A DNA stretch of 64,000 nucleotides from Phoronis australis (lineage: Eukaryota; Phoronida; Phoronidae), in NCBI GenBank assembly GCA_002633005.1, contig NMRA01000028.1, positions 1,396,753 to 1,460,752 of the forward strand. The letters are read 5' to 3'. Of this stretch, positions 11,096 through 22,696 are shown piece by piece. The notes beneath the pieces were generated by a model that was not told the DNA's origin, searched no databases, and saw nothing but the letters and a program-made list of their open reading frames with translations. Both the position numbers and the translations under genes were made by a program. Within the stretch, counting starts at the first letter, position 1. Each line of letters starts with the position of its first letter.

Positions 11096-12117
11096 CGTTT
11101 TGTGTGTTTAGAACTCTAAAAATCACAAGCAGAACAACACAGATCTAGGTTCTCTTGTCTGTATTTCACAGAAGAATACTTCGAATTTATCTCCGAACAG
11201 ACCCCAAACTCCTCAGGCTACGGTGTGTCCAAATACCAGTAAATCCGTAACAGCGAAATAAAACAACACGTTTTTATAAGGACTCGATGTATTTTTAAGA
11301 GTTTTACATCGAAGTTTGATGATTTATTGGTGTTAAATGATGAATTCAAGCTATAAGCTGACACCAGTAACCCGTGTTCTGAACGACTGAACGGGCTGAA
11401 CAGACTGCGTGTGAAACCAATTACGCCATTGAATAATTTCAACACCTCCGTCTGCCGTCAGGTGTCAGGAACCGCAACCGAACGTGCCAATGTCGAGTAG
11501 AACTACTCGAAACAAAATAGGTTGTTTTTAGGTGGCATTCTCCTTTAACGATTTTACAAATTAATCACATTTCGTAAGTTGAAAATTATTATTCAAAAAG
11601 CCATGCTGAAGTGGCGGTCCGACTGGTAACGAAGACACGTCAGTAGTTATTGTAAGCAGAAGGTTACCACTTGATACATGATTTACTTTTTCACAAGGTC
11701 ATACGATTGTGGTTGGTGTTACATAGGATCTAAGTTAACGAGACATCTTCTCGCGTTTTCCGGTAAAAGCATATGGCCTTCTGTTCGAGAGATAGTCCGG
11801 AAAATGTTTCGGTTAATTCCAAACAGTTAAAATATGTCTTTTACTGAAGGTATGAGTAGAGTTTGGTAACGCTAGGACCTACGCTAGGACGTTGCTAAAA
11901 TCTAGCCAAAATCACGTGCTCTCATCTAAAATACACGACAATATCTCACCTAATCTCGTCAAGTCTTGCTTTTTGCGAGGTCCATAGCGTTACCGAACTC
12001 TAGCCCTGATCCTTAAAAATTCGTTAGAGACGTTAATCCGTGCATTCTCGACCTACTGTTGATGCGACTGAAGGGCCGTGACAAAGCGAGGAAACCGCTC
12101 ACGTTTATAACGTGTCT
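11096..12117. other. Non-coding stretch with an inverted repeat
   Basis: Contains GAGTTTGGTAACGCTAGGAC (about 11859) and a nearly complementary segment, GTCCATAGCGTTACCGAACTC (about 11981), i.e. ~22-bp arms about 100 bp apart. This is a probable small MITE. TGGCATTCTCCTTTAA at about 11533 recurs at about 22170. Confidence 0.4.
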
Positions 12118-12345
12118 TAATGCGCCATGTAAACGTGGCAAACGTGTAAAAACTGCTACGCTCACGTGTAAAGCGTGTCAAATGTGACATCCAAACGTGG
12201 TAAAAGGCGTGTAAAACTGCCACGCACGCGTGTAAAGCGTGGCAACCGTGTCAAAATATGACACGCACACGCGGTAAATGTGTAAAAATTGCCACGCTCG
12301 CGTGTATAGCGTGGCAGCCATGTAAAAATATGACACACTATCATA
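12118..12345. repeat. Tandem repeat with conserved hairpin
   Basis: Three units with starts at 12144, 12209 and 12280 (spacing 65 and 71 bp), each beginning GTGTAAAAAxTGCCACGC. In units 2 and 3 TGCCACGC and GCGTGGCA form perfect 8-bp arms around an 11-nt loop; unit 1 has two mismatches. Apparent open frames on the minus strand here are repeat translations. Confidence 0.65.
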
Positions 12346-13406
12346 GATAATCTCGCAAAAATGAAAAACTTGGCAAACGCTTAAAATTTGTGGCAAATGT
12401 GTACAAAAAGATTGTATGAAGCACTCGATAAAGATACATCTTTGAAGTGCTTGGCAGTTCTGAAAAGACTGCTGTATCCGGTTGCATGAAACAATCCCAA
12501 ATAGGGACTCAGTCAAGTTCCCTAAATCTGCTGCGTCTTTGTGGGCTTGTGAAAACACTCATTGCTCTTTTCTTATGCTGTTTGAGTATCATTACTATTT
12601 TTGGCTTTGATACAAAACCGAGAGTGAACTTTACGTCGAATTGAAAATTAGTAGGGATAGTTTCATGCAACGCCCCTAATTTAAGGACTAAATACCTAAT
12701 TATTTTGATTGAATTAAGGACTCAGGTTTAGTTATGTTATTAGAAAATGTCCTTAGTCAAAGATGAGCTTTTGATAAAGATAGAATGATGCAAATATATC
12801 ACATATGTGAGTTATGAACGCAACAAATACGCAAAAGATTTAGGGAACTTAGTTGAGTCCCTAATAGGGACTGTTTCATGCAACTGGCCACTGGATGTGA
12901 ATGACTAAACATGTTCAGTTAAGAACAAAGAATTTGCAACAAAAGATTTGTCCTATTTTTCAAATGTCCAAATACTGAGTTACAGAGTGAAGTTGTGTCA
13001 GGAGAGCGCTTAAGATGCATGGTCTTCGGTTGTGACACAGCTTTAGCACACGTTTGGTAAATACATATCTTGCTTGACAGTGGTTTGATAAGTTTTTCCT
13101 GCTATGGTCATTCTTTTATATATGTAAGCTGAATTCTTACAGAAAACAAGCGGGTCGGAGTAGAAATTGTGAGTGTGCAGGTAATGAAGACCGAATACCC
13201 ATCTATATTGCTCTGGCCACTAATCTTCAGCTGTATATTAGTTCACAACTGGTTGTTTGGAAGTTTCTCAGCTTCAGGTAGGCAGATCGTTAAAAAACAG
13301 TGAACTATAGAGGGCCCAGAATCGAACCTGAGGTACGCCTGCGATAATGGCGAAGTAGTTGGAAAGAATGCCATCCGGTATTTGATAGCGTGCTTGCGGT
13401 CGTATA
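12346..13406. other. Non-coding stretch
   Basis: AT-rich. It holds two copies of a GGTTGCATGAAACAGTCCC-like sequence (plus strand about 12478-12505, and inverted at about 12868-12890: GGGACTGTTTCATGCAACTG), flanking about 370 bp. This is probably the inverted ends of a small DNA element. No gene. Confidence 0.35.
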
Positions 13407-13790
13407 TTATTTTATTAAATAGTTTTTCAACCAGAGGAGTTCGTTATCGTTAACTCCATGTGACTGTAATTTCTTTAATAGGTTACCATTGTCCCCAGTG
13501 TCAAAATCTTTCTTTAAGTCAACACAAACAGCACTTGTAAGCCTCCCCTGATCCATATTGTTAAAGATAAAGTCAGTAGCGTGGATGTAGTCAGAGAAGA
13601 ATGCAGAAGGAGAAAACCAGACTGTGATGTCAATGGAAGGGAATTTTCCGCCAGGAACTGGTGAAGCTGCATTTTGATACATCTTTCAAGAATTTTGGAC
13701 ACTGCAGGGAGGACCGAAATTGGTCTGTAATTTTCGCAAATGGACTTGTCACCGTCTTTAAACCGGAGTAACGACTGTCATCATTCGGAA
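13407..13790 (-). pseudogene. Non-LTR retrotransposon reverse transcriptase relic
   Basis: Read on the minus strand, pieces of a reverse transcriptase appear in order: FKDGDKSICENYRPISVLP, then AVSKILERCIKMQLHQFL, LTSQSGF, NNMDQGRLTSAVCVDLKKDF and LLWLKNYL. ENYRPISVLP, SKILER and the DLKK.FD catalytic-region motif are hallmarks of CR1/Jockey-like LINE reverse transcriptases (family knowledge). The reading frame changes at least twice, including near 13762, and the second catalytic motif (YADD) is absent. It is a 5'- and 3'-truncated dead copy. Confidence 0.8.
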
Positions 13791-16323
13791 TTGTAGCCGT
13801 TTTTAATCTCGTAAGGAGCTCAAAGTACTTGCAAAAATAAGCAAAGTGATTTTTGGAGCACAAGTTAAATGAACTTTGACAGGCTGGAATGAACAAGAAT
13901 TCACGTTAACATCAATAAATTGTGAATACATTTTGAGGGGTTGCCTCGTTATCCAGGTTTCCTGTCCCTTCGGGAATTGCCTAAAAATCCGCATTGTCAC
14001 GTAAATTACAGATTTGGAAAAGTCTACCAACTTTACAACCGATAGTTAACTCGAAATGCGGCACGCTGTGAGTCCCTTTTAATCTTAATATTTTTTTGCT
14101 ATGTAATGGCCCACCTCCGTCGCCAAGGTTATTATGTTATGGAAACCTCAGCGTAAAGCTTTTGATTTGCATGTTTATGTATCTACATGCACGAAAATTG
14201 ACCGGTTCATAGACGATTATTTTGACTATTATATGACAATCTTCTAAGAATTCGATGACTGATGCTTCAGGGAACTTTTGTGCAGAGTTAAATTCCGGAA
14301 AATTTCTGTCATCCTACGTACCCTGATCAGCAAAGTAAACTAAGTGATATGAAATGACCTGAAATTTGAGAATGTTCACTCAGGATGACGAAATTCGGAC
14401 AATTAGTTTGTCCATCCCCCATACATGTTTGAATTTGATCTGACATTTCCGAGAAATGATTTAGTGCTTCGAAGTTCGCCCATGCCAAAGTTGGACACTT
14501 TCTAGGGTCGTACATAACCTTAATATGCCTCTGGGTATGACTACCAGTCAAACGTGAGCAACCGAGCACGTAACGCCAACTCAAATTTACATGTCGTGTT
14601 TTCATTGGCAGCGGGGGAATTTTGTTGAAGTTTCGCCGGGTTCGTTGAATGGGCTATTTCACTCGCCGTTACTTGGTGTTAAAGAATACGGTAAAAACTC
14701 TTCAGTTTGGAACCTTAAATCTTGGACAGGTGAAATTTCGTTTTGTCAAAATTTTCAACAAAACAAATTTCTCAGGGAAATTTGCTTTGCTTTTAGCATG
14801 GTTTGTATGGTGTACCCGGTATTACCAAGCAACATATTGAGTAAAAATTTGAGTATTTGCAACAATGTAGTAAGCCGTTGTAAAATAGAAATATGACAAT
14901 CTTGGCTATTATTTTAGTTCCAAACTAAAGAGATTTTACCGTAATTTGTAGCGTCTACACGTCCTGTTGAATTGGCCAAGGATTAGTCATTCTCCTCTTT
15001 TGGCCTTATATTAATCGTAAGGACTAGGAGCTAAAAGTGAGTACTAGACAAAGGTCTGCCAAGCGCCTTCGTTTGACTCGTTCCATGGAATGTCACCCTT
15101 CAACCATATGACAAAAGTTTTCATTATAGGCCTACAAAATCAGGCTCATTACGTTGTCGATTGCTCAAGGCATCGTTTTCTTATAACGTACCGCATGACT
15201 TTAAAACCAACCTGCTTCATCGCGGGTTACATTAGGAATATCACATGGTGGACGGAACTTGGACAAGGATTGTCAGATGATGTCTCAGATATCGTTTTAT
15301 TTGTTGATTTATTTATGCGTGTATATTTGTACGTGCTCCTTAAATGTCGGCGGTGTTGATGGTGGTATTACTAAAAGATTTGTTGACAGTAGTAAAAAAC
15401 GGCGGCCGTGGAAGCAAATTTGTTTTACATCCCCTAAAAAGAAGAAACTTTGTTTCGTCATCAGAGTGAAAGGATGACGATTGCTGCGTTCATACGGTTG
15501 GAGCAGGCGATGGATCCTCGTCTGTGGGTTTATTTCGTGATAAAGGCAACGGATCGATGATGAAATCAAGGTAAAAGCGAACACACGAATAAATCACATG
15601 GCGAATAAGGCTTTGCTTATACAACTCCATTTTCATTTGAAAACGCAACGTTTTCTTTGCGTTTTCAAAACAATGAGTCTACTGTTTTTTCGTTTTCAAA
15701 GTCATAAGTTTCGGTCCACACGCTAAACGGTCGTGACGTCAGCGTTAACAATAAGTTGCGTTTTCCTTCGTACACGACTGATATGTAAATACGATCGTGA
15801 CTGTCAAAAAAGTTACGCTTGCAGAGTGTTTTCAAAAGTTTTTGTTTTTGGTTGTTGAATTCAATCAATACGTGCGGACAAAGCCGTATTTGCAAAGAAA
15901 AATGTTATTTACAAATGAAAATGGATCCATGAGCAAATCTATGTCTAATAACTCTATAGGCGACAAGCGACATATAGTACAACTTGAACGCGAATAAAAG
16001 CGTTACTTAATTCATGCAGGCCTGGATTTACGCGCTCACGTATAAAATCCTGCGTTAACAACTTACAGGCTTGGAATTCCATATTAATTTAGGCCTGCGT
16101 GTATTGAAATGGTTTTGTTTTGTTTTGTATATGTGTGTAAGCTGAAGCTCGTCTGTCCTAAGTTGCTGTTTATAGTTCGCAATGCCGCCGTTTAGGATTC
16201 AGTCACACTGATGTTGGGATATGTTTACATGGTGTTATTCATAAATGCCAATAATGACCCAAATATGTCATCAAATTCAAAATCTGCCAAATCAATAATA
16301 CTAAACTAGAATACACGCTGGAA
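13791..16323. other. Non-coding stretch
   Basis: No supported gene. A perfect hairpin sits at 15636-15669 (see findings). Open frames at 14591-14896 and 15309-15584 lack family features. Confidence 0.3.
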
Positions 16324-16715
16324 ATGAACATTCGCAGTAAATCTTCGTTCATAAAAAAGTTTACCCAAAATATATTCTAAAGAAAATGAAAATTAACGAA
16401 AACGACAAATGCTCATTTTGTGGACTCATAGAAACTTTTAATCTCTTATTTTTGGAATGTGAGCATGTATTTTCTTTTCGGGATGAATCACAAACATGGA
16501 TTTCAAATGTTGTTGGAGGTAACCTATTACTGGCTGAAAAGCGTGTCCTGTTACTTGCATACTTAAGAGATCATTGTTATGAAATTAATCATATATTAAC
16601 TATAGCTCAGTATTTCATATATACTTGTTCCAAGTCTTCATGTATTACTGTACCTAAGAGATTTCACCCAATTTTATTTGACACTTTGACACTGTCAAGA
16701 CATGGAAAACTGTGA
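16324..16715 (+). pseudogene. LINE C-terminal zinc-binding (zf-RVT) relic
   Basis: The frame from 16386 reads NDKCSFCGLIETFNLLFLEC and then EHVFSF, the CxxC…HxxxC-type zinc-binding domain that follows reverse transcriptase in many LINEs, with L replacing the usual H. The segment upstream (VYPKYILKKMK) continues the family pattern after a one-base frameshift near 16355. Stops and the missing RT domain make it a dead 5'-truncated copy. Confidence 0.65.
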
Positions 16716-19700
16716 AATCAAGAGAATCGCCCCCTGACTTGCTCGGAATTTTGAAACCCTTAATGCGAGATCCGTGAGGGAAGAATATGCGTCTGGGAGA
16801 GAAATTTCTTTGACAGGGAAGTCTTTGTGCTTTGAATATGAAGTACGTCGAGTAATCAGGCGCTTATGATGCCATGTATCAGAACTAAGCTGTATTCCGT
16901 ACCCATGTGTTAGAGAATAAAGTCTAGAGTGCTCACATCTTGGTCGCTTTTAATACATGGCGATATCTACCAAAGACTTGCGTGTTCTTCTATTTTCGCG
17001 AGTTTCTTCCTTTTGCAAAACGCAGCTATTTATAAACTACAAAAGGGTGTTTGTCGAAAAAAGGTGTTTCATTGACGAGGAAATCAAGGTTTCACAACTA
17101 AATAATGGTGATGCGTTGGAAAGGAGCAGGGAAATGCGAACACTGAAGAATGATGCTGTTTGTACTGGTTATACGTTGCTCACACTCAGTATATCTACAA
17201 CATCATTCTCATGTTGCAGGTCTTTAATCTTATACGTAATCTTTCTAATTACAGGTTCTGAAATTATGCTAATGATAAAAGGATCATGGTGATGAAATGA
17301 GAAGCACAGTTGGACAACGTGATCGGTTGTATCTGCAAAGTGATGCAGTTTCCACGCCTCAAGACGATGAGACCCTAAGAATTTGGGACTCATTCGATTT
17401 TTGATGTGTGGATGGTTTTGATTTTAGGAATATTATCTATGAAGGAAAGAACTTCTATCGAAACAAGAACAGCCTTAGTGCCTCACCACTTGACCAGTGA
17501 CTGAATGAACACTGGGGCTATGATGTTCCGCAAGGCTGCGGCATTTCTCGAGTTCAGCAGGATTACGCAAACTGTTGCGAGATATCGCTACGCATTGCAA
17601 GCAGAGTACTTGGCTCCCGACAAACTGCCTAGCGAGAATTCTGCGGTGCGGAACAGGTCCCGAACGATGTGCAAATAAGGGGTTATCTGGGTCAATAAAA
17701 TTGGACAGCAGTTTACCTGTCCGTTCCTATTGCACTACATTTGTGACGTCACACAGAGACATCAGTGTCCTCCACAACAGAACGGACTGGGATTATGAAA
17801 TTCATGTTTGAAAACCCATGTCCATCCTGTGCAGAGTTTGCGTGTTAAGTCTTGGAATCATTCATAGAACTGGTACCGAAAGGCCAGAATGCCCTAATCT
17901 CGCAAAACTTTAAACTCGTTGCAGCGGTTTTCACACTCGACGCAAGGAAGCCTAACTCGTCGGTAGAATTCAAACTTGACGTATGTGACGAGTCAAAACA
18001 GGTTGTGGAGAACGCTGACACATATGAATCAATCAATGCAATATTGCTGTTAGTGTTCATATCAGAAACAAACTAATGTAGTTTTGTGTGTGTGTTTTTT
18101 TAATTTTATATGTGGCAGAGTATACTACAATTAGAGTCTTCTAAAAGATCCCTGTGCAAAATATGAATTTTCAGGAGGATAGATGTCAATTAATTAAAGT
18201 CAGTATAATCGCCGCCTCTGAGAACAAATGCTACACAAGAAATATTTTCCTGAAGAATGTTTTCTTCAACGAGATACGAGGAGTGGAAACATGTGCCTAT
18301 CTCCGATGGGAAATCCCATAACTGTACACTCGTGAAATCTGGAAAAATTAAACGTAATATTTCGTTATGATAACCCAAAGAAAGAAACACAAAACTATAT
18401 ACACAAGTTAGACTTGTGTAAAAACTACCAAATCTTTAGAATTTCGAATATTTTGTTTTTGTGTATTCAATTTCATTTTCAAAAGGGTTACCAAAAGTAA
18501 TTTGTCCTTAAGCATACAGCGCTTCCAGAATTCACATGAAAAACAGATAATACCTCGAAAAACGGAGGCCTGCTTCAATGCATAGAACTCTAGCCCTGGG
18601 CTAGAGTTCTAGGCTTTGAGGTAAGTGGAATATATTGCGAGAGCAATTTGTATCTGTTCTTTTCGCGATATCAAAATCACCCATTTCAGACATGCGACAA
18701 AGTTATTCGGAAATCGCCGAGAGGGGACCACGAAATTAAATCCTGGCAAACCTTATCCGCCTATATTCTGTGCACGCTGTAACTGCATGGTGTTCTAGTA
18801 CATTCTGATAAAAGTGCTACTCCCACGTGAAATTTAGAGGAAGTAATCCCAGGGCACCAGGACACTAAACCAGAGCTGAAGAGTCATTGAAGTACGTGGA
18901 AAACGAAAAATGCAACTACAATGCAACCACAGTTAGATTGCGAGTTTTGTGAATCATCAAAATAGTAAACCAGTCCGTATCCGCTGAATTACACATGCAA
19001 ACCTGTAACCTGCATTGAGAAAAAGTGGCCGAACTTTGGTTTGGTACCTCCAGTTTACCCCTCCCCGCATCATCACCATAAGCTCAACGTATAATAAATG
19101 TAATGAAACGACACACGTCTACAGAGAAATATAACCATATCACGCCATCTGGTGTCTTTCAATATTGATTTTCCTTTGATTTAAAAGTACGTATTCTCTG
19201 TACTACAGGAATGCCACTACAGAAGAGTACTAAATTTTATTTTTTACCCAAATTTATTAACAGCCATCAGCTACATGATATAGTATTACGTAACGCACAC
19301 ACTCGTTCACTCCAAGGCAATCATTGCACTTCGTTCCTCATCCGGACCGTTGCGGCACGAGAAACGCCTCTATTCTAATTCATAGTATTTTTACATAGTT
19401 TCGAGCCACTTGCAAAACTCATCTGTTGTCAGCGATGTGGGTTTCGACCCCGCAACCAATGTCCAAGGCAGTAGAATTCATTTATTATGAACAGTGAATT
19501 CCCACGAAACGTTTATCTCATAATCTGTGGTATGAAGATAATTTTATCTTTCGTTATTTTCACCATACCAGTGTGTATAATATTGTTTACCTATGCAACT
19601 AAATAGCTTATAATCTCAACTGTGCAATTTATTGTTTGCAGTGTTATAGTTGAATGCATTTGCAGGTTGATAAAACAAATGCATACTCTTAGTGGCGCTT

Positions 19701-19999
19701 TTGTCAAATTATTTTGTTAGGTCGCATAAAAATATTGGAAAAATTTACTGAAATTACATTAAGCTCATTCAGTTTTTGACAGAATGCTGCCTAACGAGTG
19801 GCTGGATATGAGCAAACTAGTCCCTTTGCTCTGGTAGTTGATGTATTCTCAGTGAACTGATGAGCGCATGCAATTTGAAGATGGTCGTAAATGCTGGTGT
19901 TTTATTCAGTAGAACATAGTTTTGTAAGAGTATAACAGTGCCACCTATTCTCCGTTCTTTTGTTTGTCAACGTGTGGTCGACCATGCTACCTTGTATAC
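16716..19999. other. Non-coding stretch
   Basis: No gene recognised on either strand. A 14-bp-arm palindrome lies at 18583-18611. Scattered open frames of 65-110 codons (e.g. 16957-17292) have no domain or splice support. Confidence 0.3.
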
Positions 20000-20126
20000 T
20001 GTCTATTCGTCAGTCTTTAGCGTTCCCTCGATGATGAGCGTACCCCCGCTCGAAATGTGGGGAACATTTTAATAGATTTTAATACCGACGTTCGTTTTTT
20101 ATTTAATACTATTTTCCTTGACTTTT
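20000..20126. other. Possible Penelope-like terminal repeat relic with ribozyme-like hairpin
   Basis: GATGATGAGCG, TACCCC, CGCTCGAAATG form a 5-bp stem (GAGCG/CGCTC) flanked by TGATGA and GAAA. The outer GTTCCC and GGGAAC are also complementary. The arrangement resembles the core of hammerhead motifs known from Penelope-like retroelement ends, but the C of the CTGATGA box is A here. No Penelope protein is visible nearby. Confidence 0.3.
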
Positions 20127-22189
20127 TCATTGATACAACCTTTTGAAAACATAACACCATTGTCGAATGTGTGACCACTCTCTTGCATCGTTCAAGCTGC
20201 TGCCAAAACTCATGTATATCATTGCAAGCTTCACTAGCAAAGGTACAGTACTCCTAACGTGGTCCCCTATAGATTTGCTCGTTATGTACTCGTTTTTAAC
20301 AAAATTTAGAACAGTGACATCAGTCGGTAGTACAGAATGCAATTTGTTACCATTCTAGTTGCAATAAAAGAATCCACGTACGGTTCACAGTAAGTTACAG
20401 TGAGAATGAACTCTGATCACACTGGCTTCAGCGAGAACTGGTTCTGAGCATGTGTGCCCTTGTTTAAACATTCGTTAGACAAAGGCAATCGAATTGCCAA
20501 CGAAACCGGATGTGGTGCTTGTAGGTCACAAAATTGAGGAACATATTGATGCATGTCTCTAACCTCACAAGTTCTGGTATTGGGCAGAATTGCAACCTCA
20601 GTGTTGTAAATTATGGAGTGTTTGTCCGAACGCCATCAGTTACTCAGTTCAACCAAAATTAAAGTGTAAGACGCTTAAATTTTCTGAAATTTTCTTTTTT
20701 GTAGTCTTGAAGGTCTGCTTTTCCATGATATCAATTTACTTTTACATTATATTTGCTGTCATTTAAATTCCGATTGATTTAAATTTGCCAAAAATGAATC
20801 CAAACTCATGTGAAATTTAGCCGAAAATAAAGGACCATAGATTTTTCTGTAATAATAAATCAAGAATTTAAAGTTATTATTTGGCTTGAGTGTCTATTTC
20901 TATAGAATGAATATATACATGCAAATACGGAGACACGGCACATTTTCCGGGTGCTGCATGTTTCTCAGACAATTCATCTTAACAAGAATAGGGATTATTA
21001 TCAGTTGCAAAGCTTGGTTCAAGTCTACAGATCAAAGATTTGGTCAATATGGGCTGAAAGTTAAAACACCTCTGTGACGTGCGTGCTCTTGGGCGCGATT
21101 CTATACAGTTTACGTGCATTTGACGTCAGTTGCTTGTTTTAAAGGGTAAGTACTGAAACCATCAAATTTAACAATGGTATTAATGAAAACATGCACTACT
21201 TGATCCCCATAAACGCGTTGGGTGTCTTCCTTTGGTCCATCCGATCACGGCAGACAAAACATAAAAATTGCCCATGTGTGACGTCAAGTCGGAACATAGA
21301 CGACACCTGACCTATTCCGGCTCATGGTTGCCAATAAAAATGGCGTCGGGCAACGTTGCAACGAAGGCACGCCTTTCCGCACAAGGAAACTTCGCAATGA
21401 TTATTTCACCCTTTAATGTCCGGCCTTTTACGGCAACTCACGCACGTGTATACCGCACTGGTGTCAAATGATTCAAAACCTGTCCCACAGGCTGTACACT
21501 TGTCTTCGTATTATACCGCTTGGAATAGTGCATTATATACAGAGAAACAACACATTAGCAAGCAAACAGCCTTTTTGTAGTCGTTATAATCTTTTTAAAT
21601 GCTAAAGTAACTAGGACACCATCAGAGCTCTAATCCCCAATATGATCCTATCTACCCTGACGGGGCTGTGCTGTTAAAAATAAAAGTTAGGTTATAACAT
21701 TTTTGAACCAATAGCATTTCTGAAATCTTCGTCAAATGGTGATCATGTTTAGTTTTTGAATCGCCAAAATCGACCAACTGCAACCGAAGTTACGACAATC
21801 TATTCCTTCCAAATACACTAATTCACCCTGGGTTTGGCTATGTTCACGTACATTTGATCTGTAATAACCCCGGTAGATAATTGGCTTGGCTGTTGTCATA
21901 ACAGACAAAAGATTGTGCTTGGCATTTAACAAAGAAGCTAGAAGTTATCACATGCTCAGCACCCCCTACGTCTGGTTAAGTCACTGAACGGGAAAACGCT
22001 GTAATGTATAGCGGCATTCACTCTGCAGACGAACCACTGACGTCGCTGCGTCGTTTCTCACCTTCCTCACAGGTTAACGCGACACCTCTAGGCAAGGTGA
22101 GGTCGACCGTATTGAGGCGATGTGGATATAGACCGATTAAGACGGTAAAAAAGACTAATTAAATCGGGTGGCATTCTCCTTTAATTACG
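20127..22189. other. Non-coding stretch
   Basis: No supported gene. Open frames at 20127-20342 (-), 20167-20358 (+) and 21268-21471 (+) overlap or lack recognisable features. Confidence 0.3.
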
Positions 22190-22696
22190 AAATATATGTG
22201 TAAACCAATTATCTATTGAACAAAATTACCTGAATAAATACGAGTTTTATAATCTTATTAAACGTGATCTTGTTAGCGAGCAATATGTCAATTGTTTAAG
22301 CGCTTATTCGAGAAGATTACTTGCGAAATTTCGATGTTCAGGTCACTCACTTAATATAGAGAAAGGGAGACAGACATATGGGTATTCCTAGAGGTGAGAG
22401 AATATGCGGGATATGCTGTCTGGGTGAAATTGAAGATGAGCCTCATTTCATGTGTCGATGCCCTGTTCTTGGAGATCTTAGAAGAAATCTTCTACCAGAG
22501 CTTGTGAATGTTAACTATTCTCTTGTTAGGTTGTTCCAACAGAAAAATCATGACAGTATCCAGTGCCTTGCATTGTATATTGAGAAGGCTATGGCTAAGA
22601 GAAGAACTGCTCTCGTGTAAATACTCTGAATATACGTTTGAATTTATGTATGAGTAGGAAAAGCCTACGATGTACAATAAATGATATTGATTGATT
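22190..22696 (+). pseudogene. LINE 3' end relic with C-terminal Cys motif
   Basis: Two frames joined by a one-base shift near 22375 read as a LINE C-terminus: LIKRDLVSEQYVNCL, then SLNIEKGR, then RICGICCLGEIEDEPHFMCR and RCPVLGDLRRNLLP. The CxxC…HxxxC pattern is the LINE zinc-binding domain. It ends with ATAAATGATATTGATTGATT, a short-repeat 3' tail. It has lost its endonuclease and reverse transcriptase. Confidence 0.7.

Noticed and set aside
12162-12558. Minus-strand frames with repeated YTRAWQFLH-type peptides
   Set aside because: The repetition comes from the hairpin tandem repeat, not from a repeat protein.
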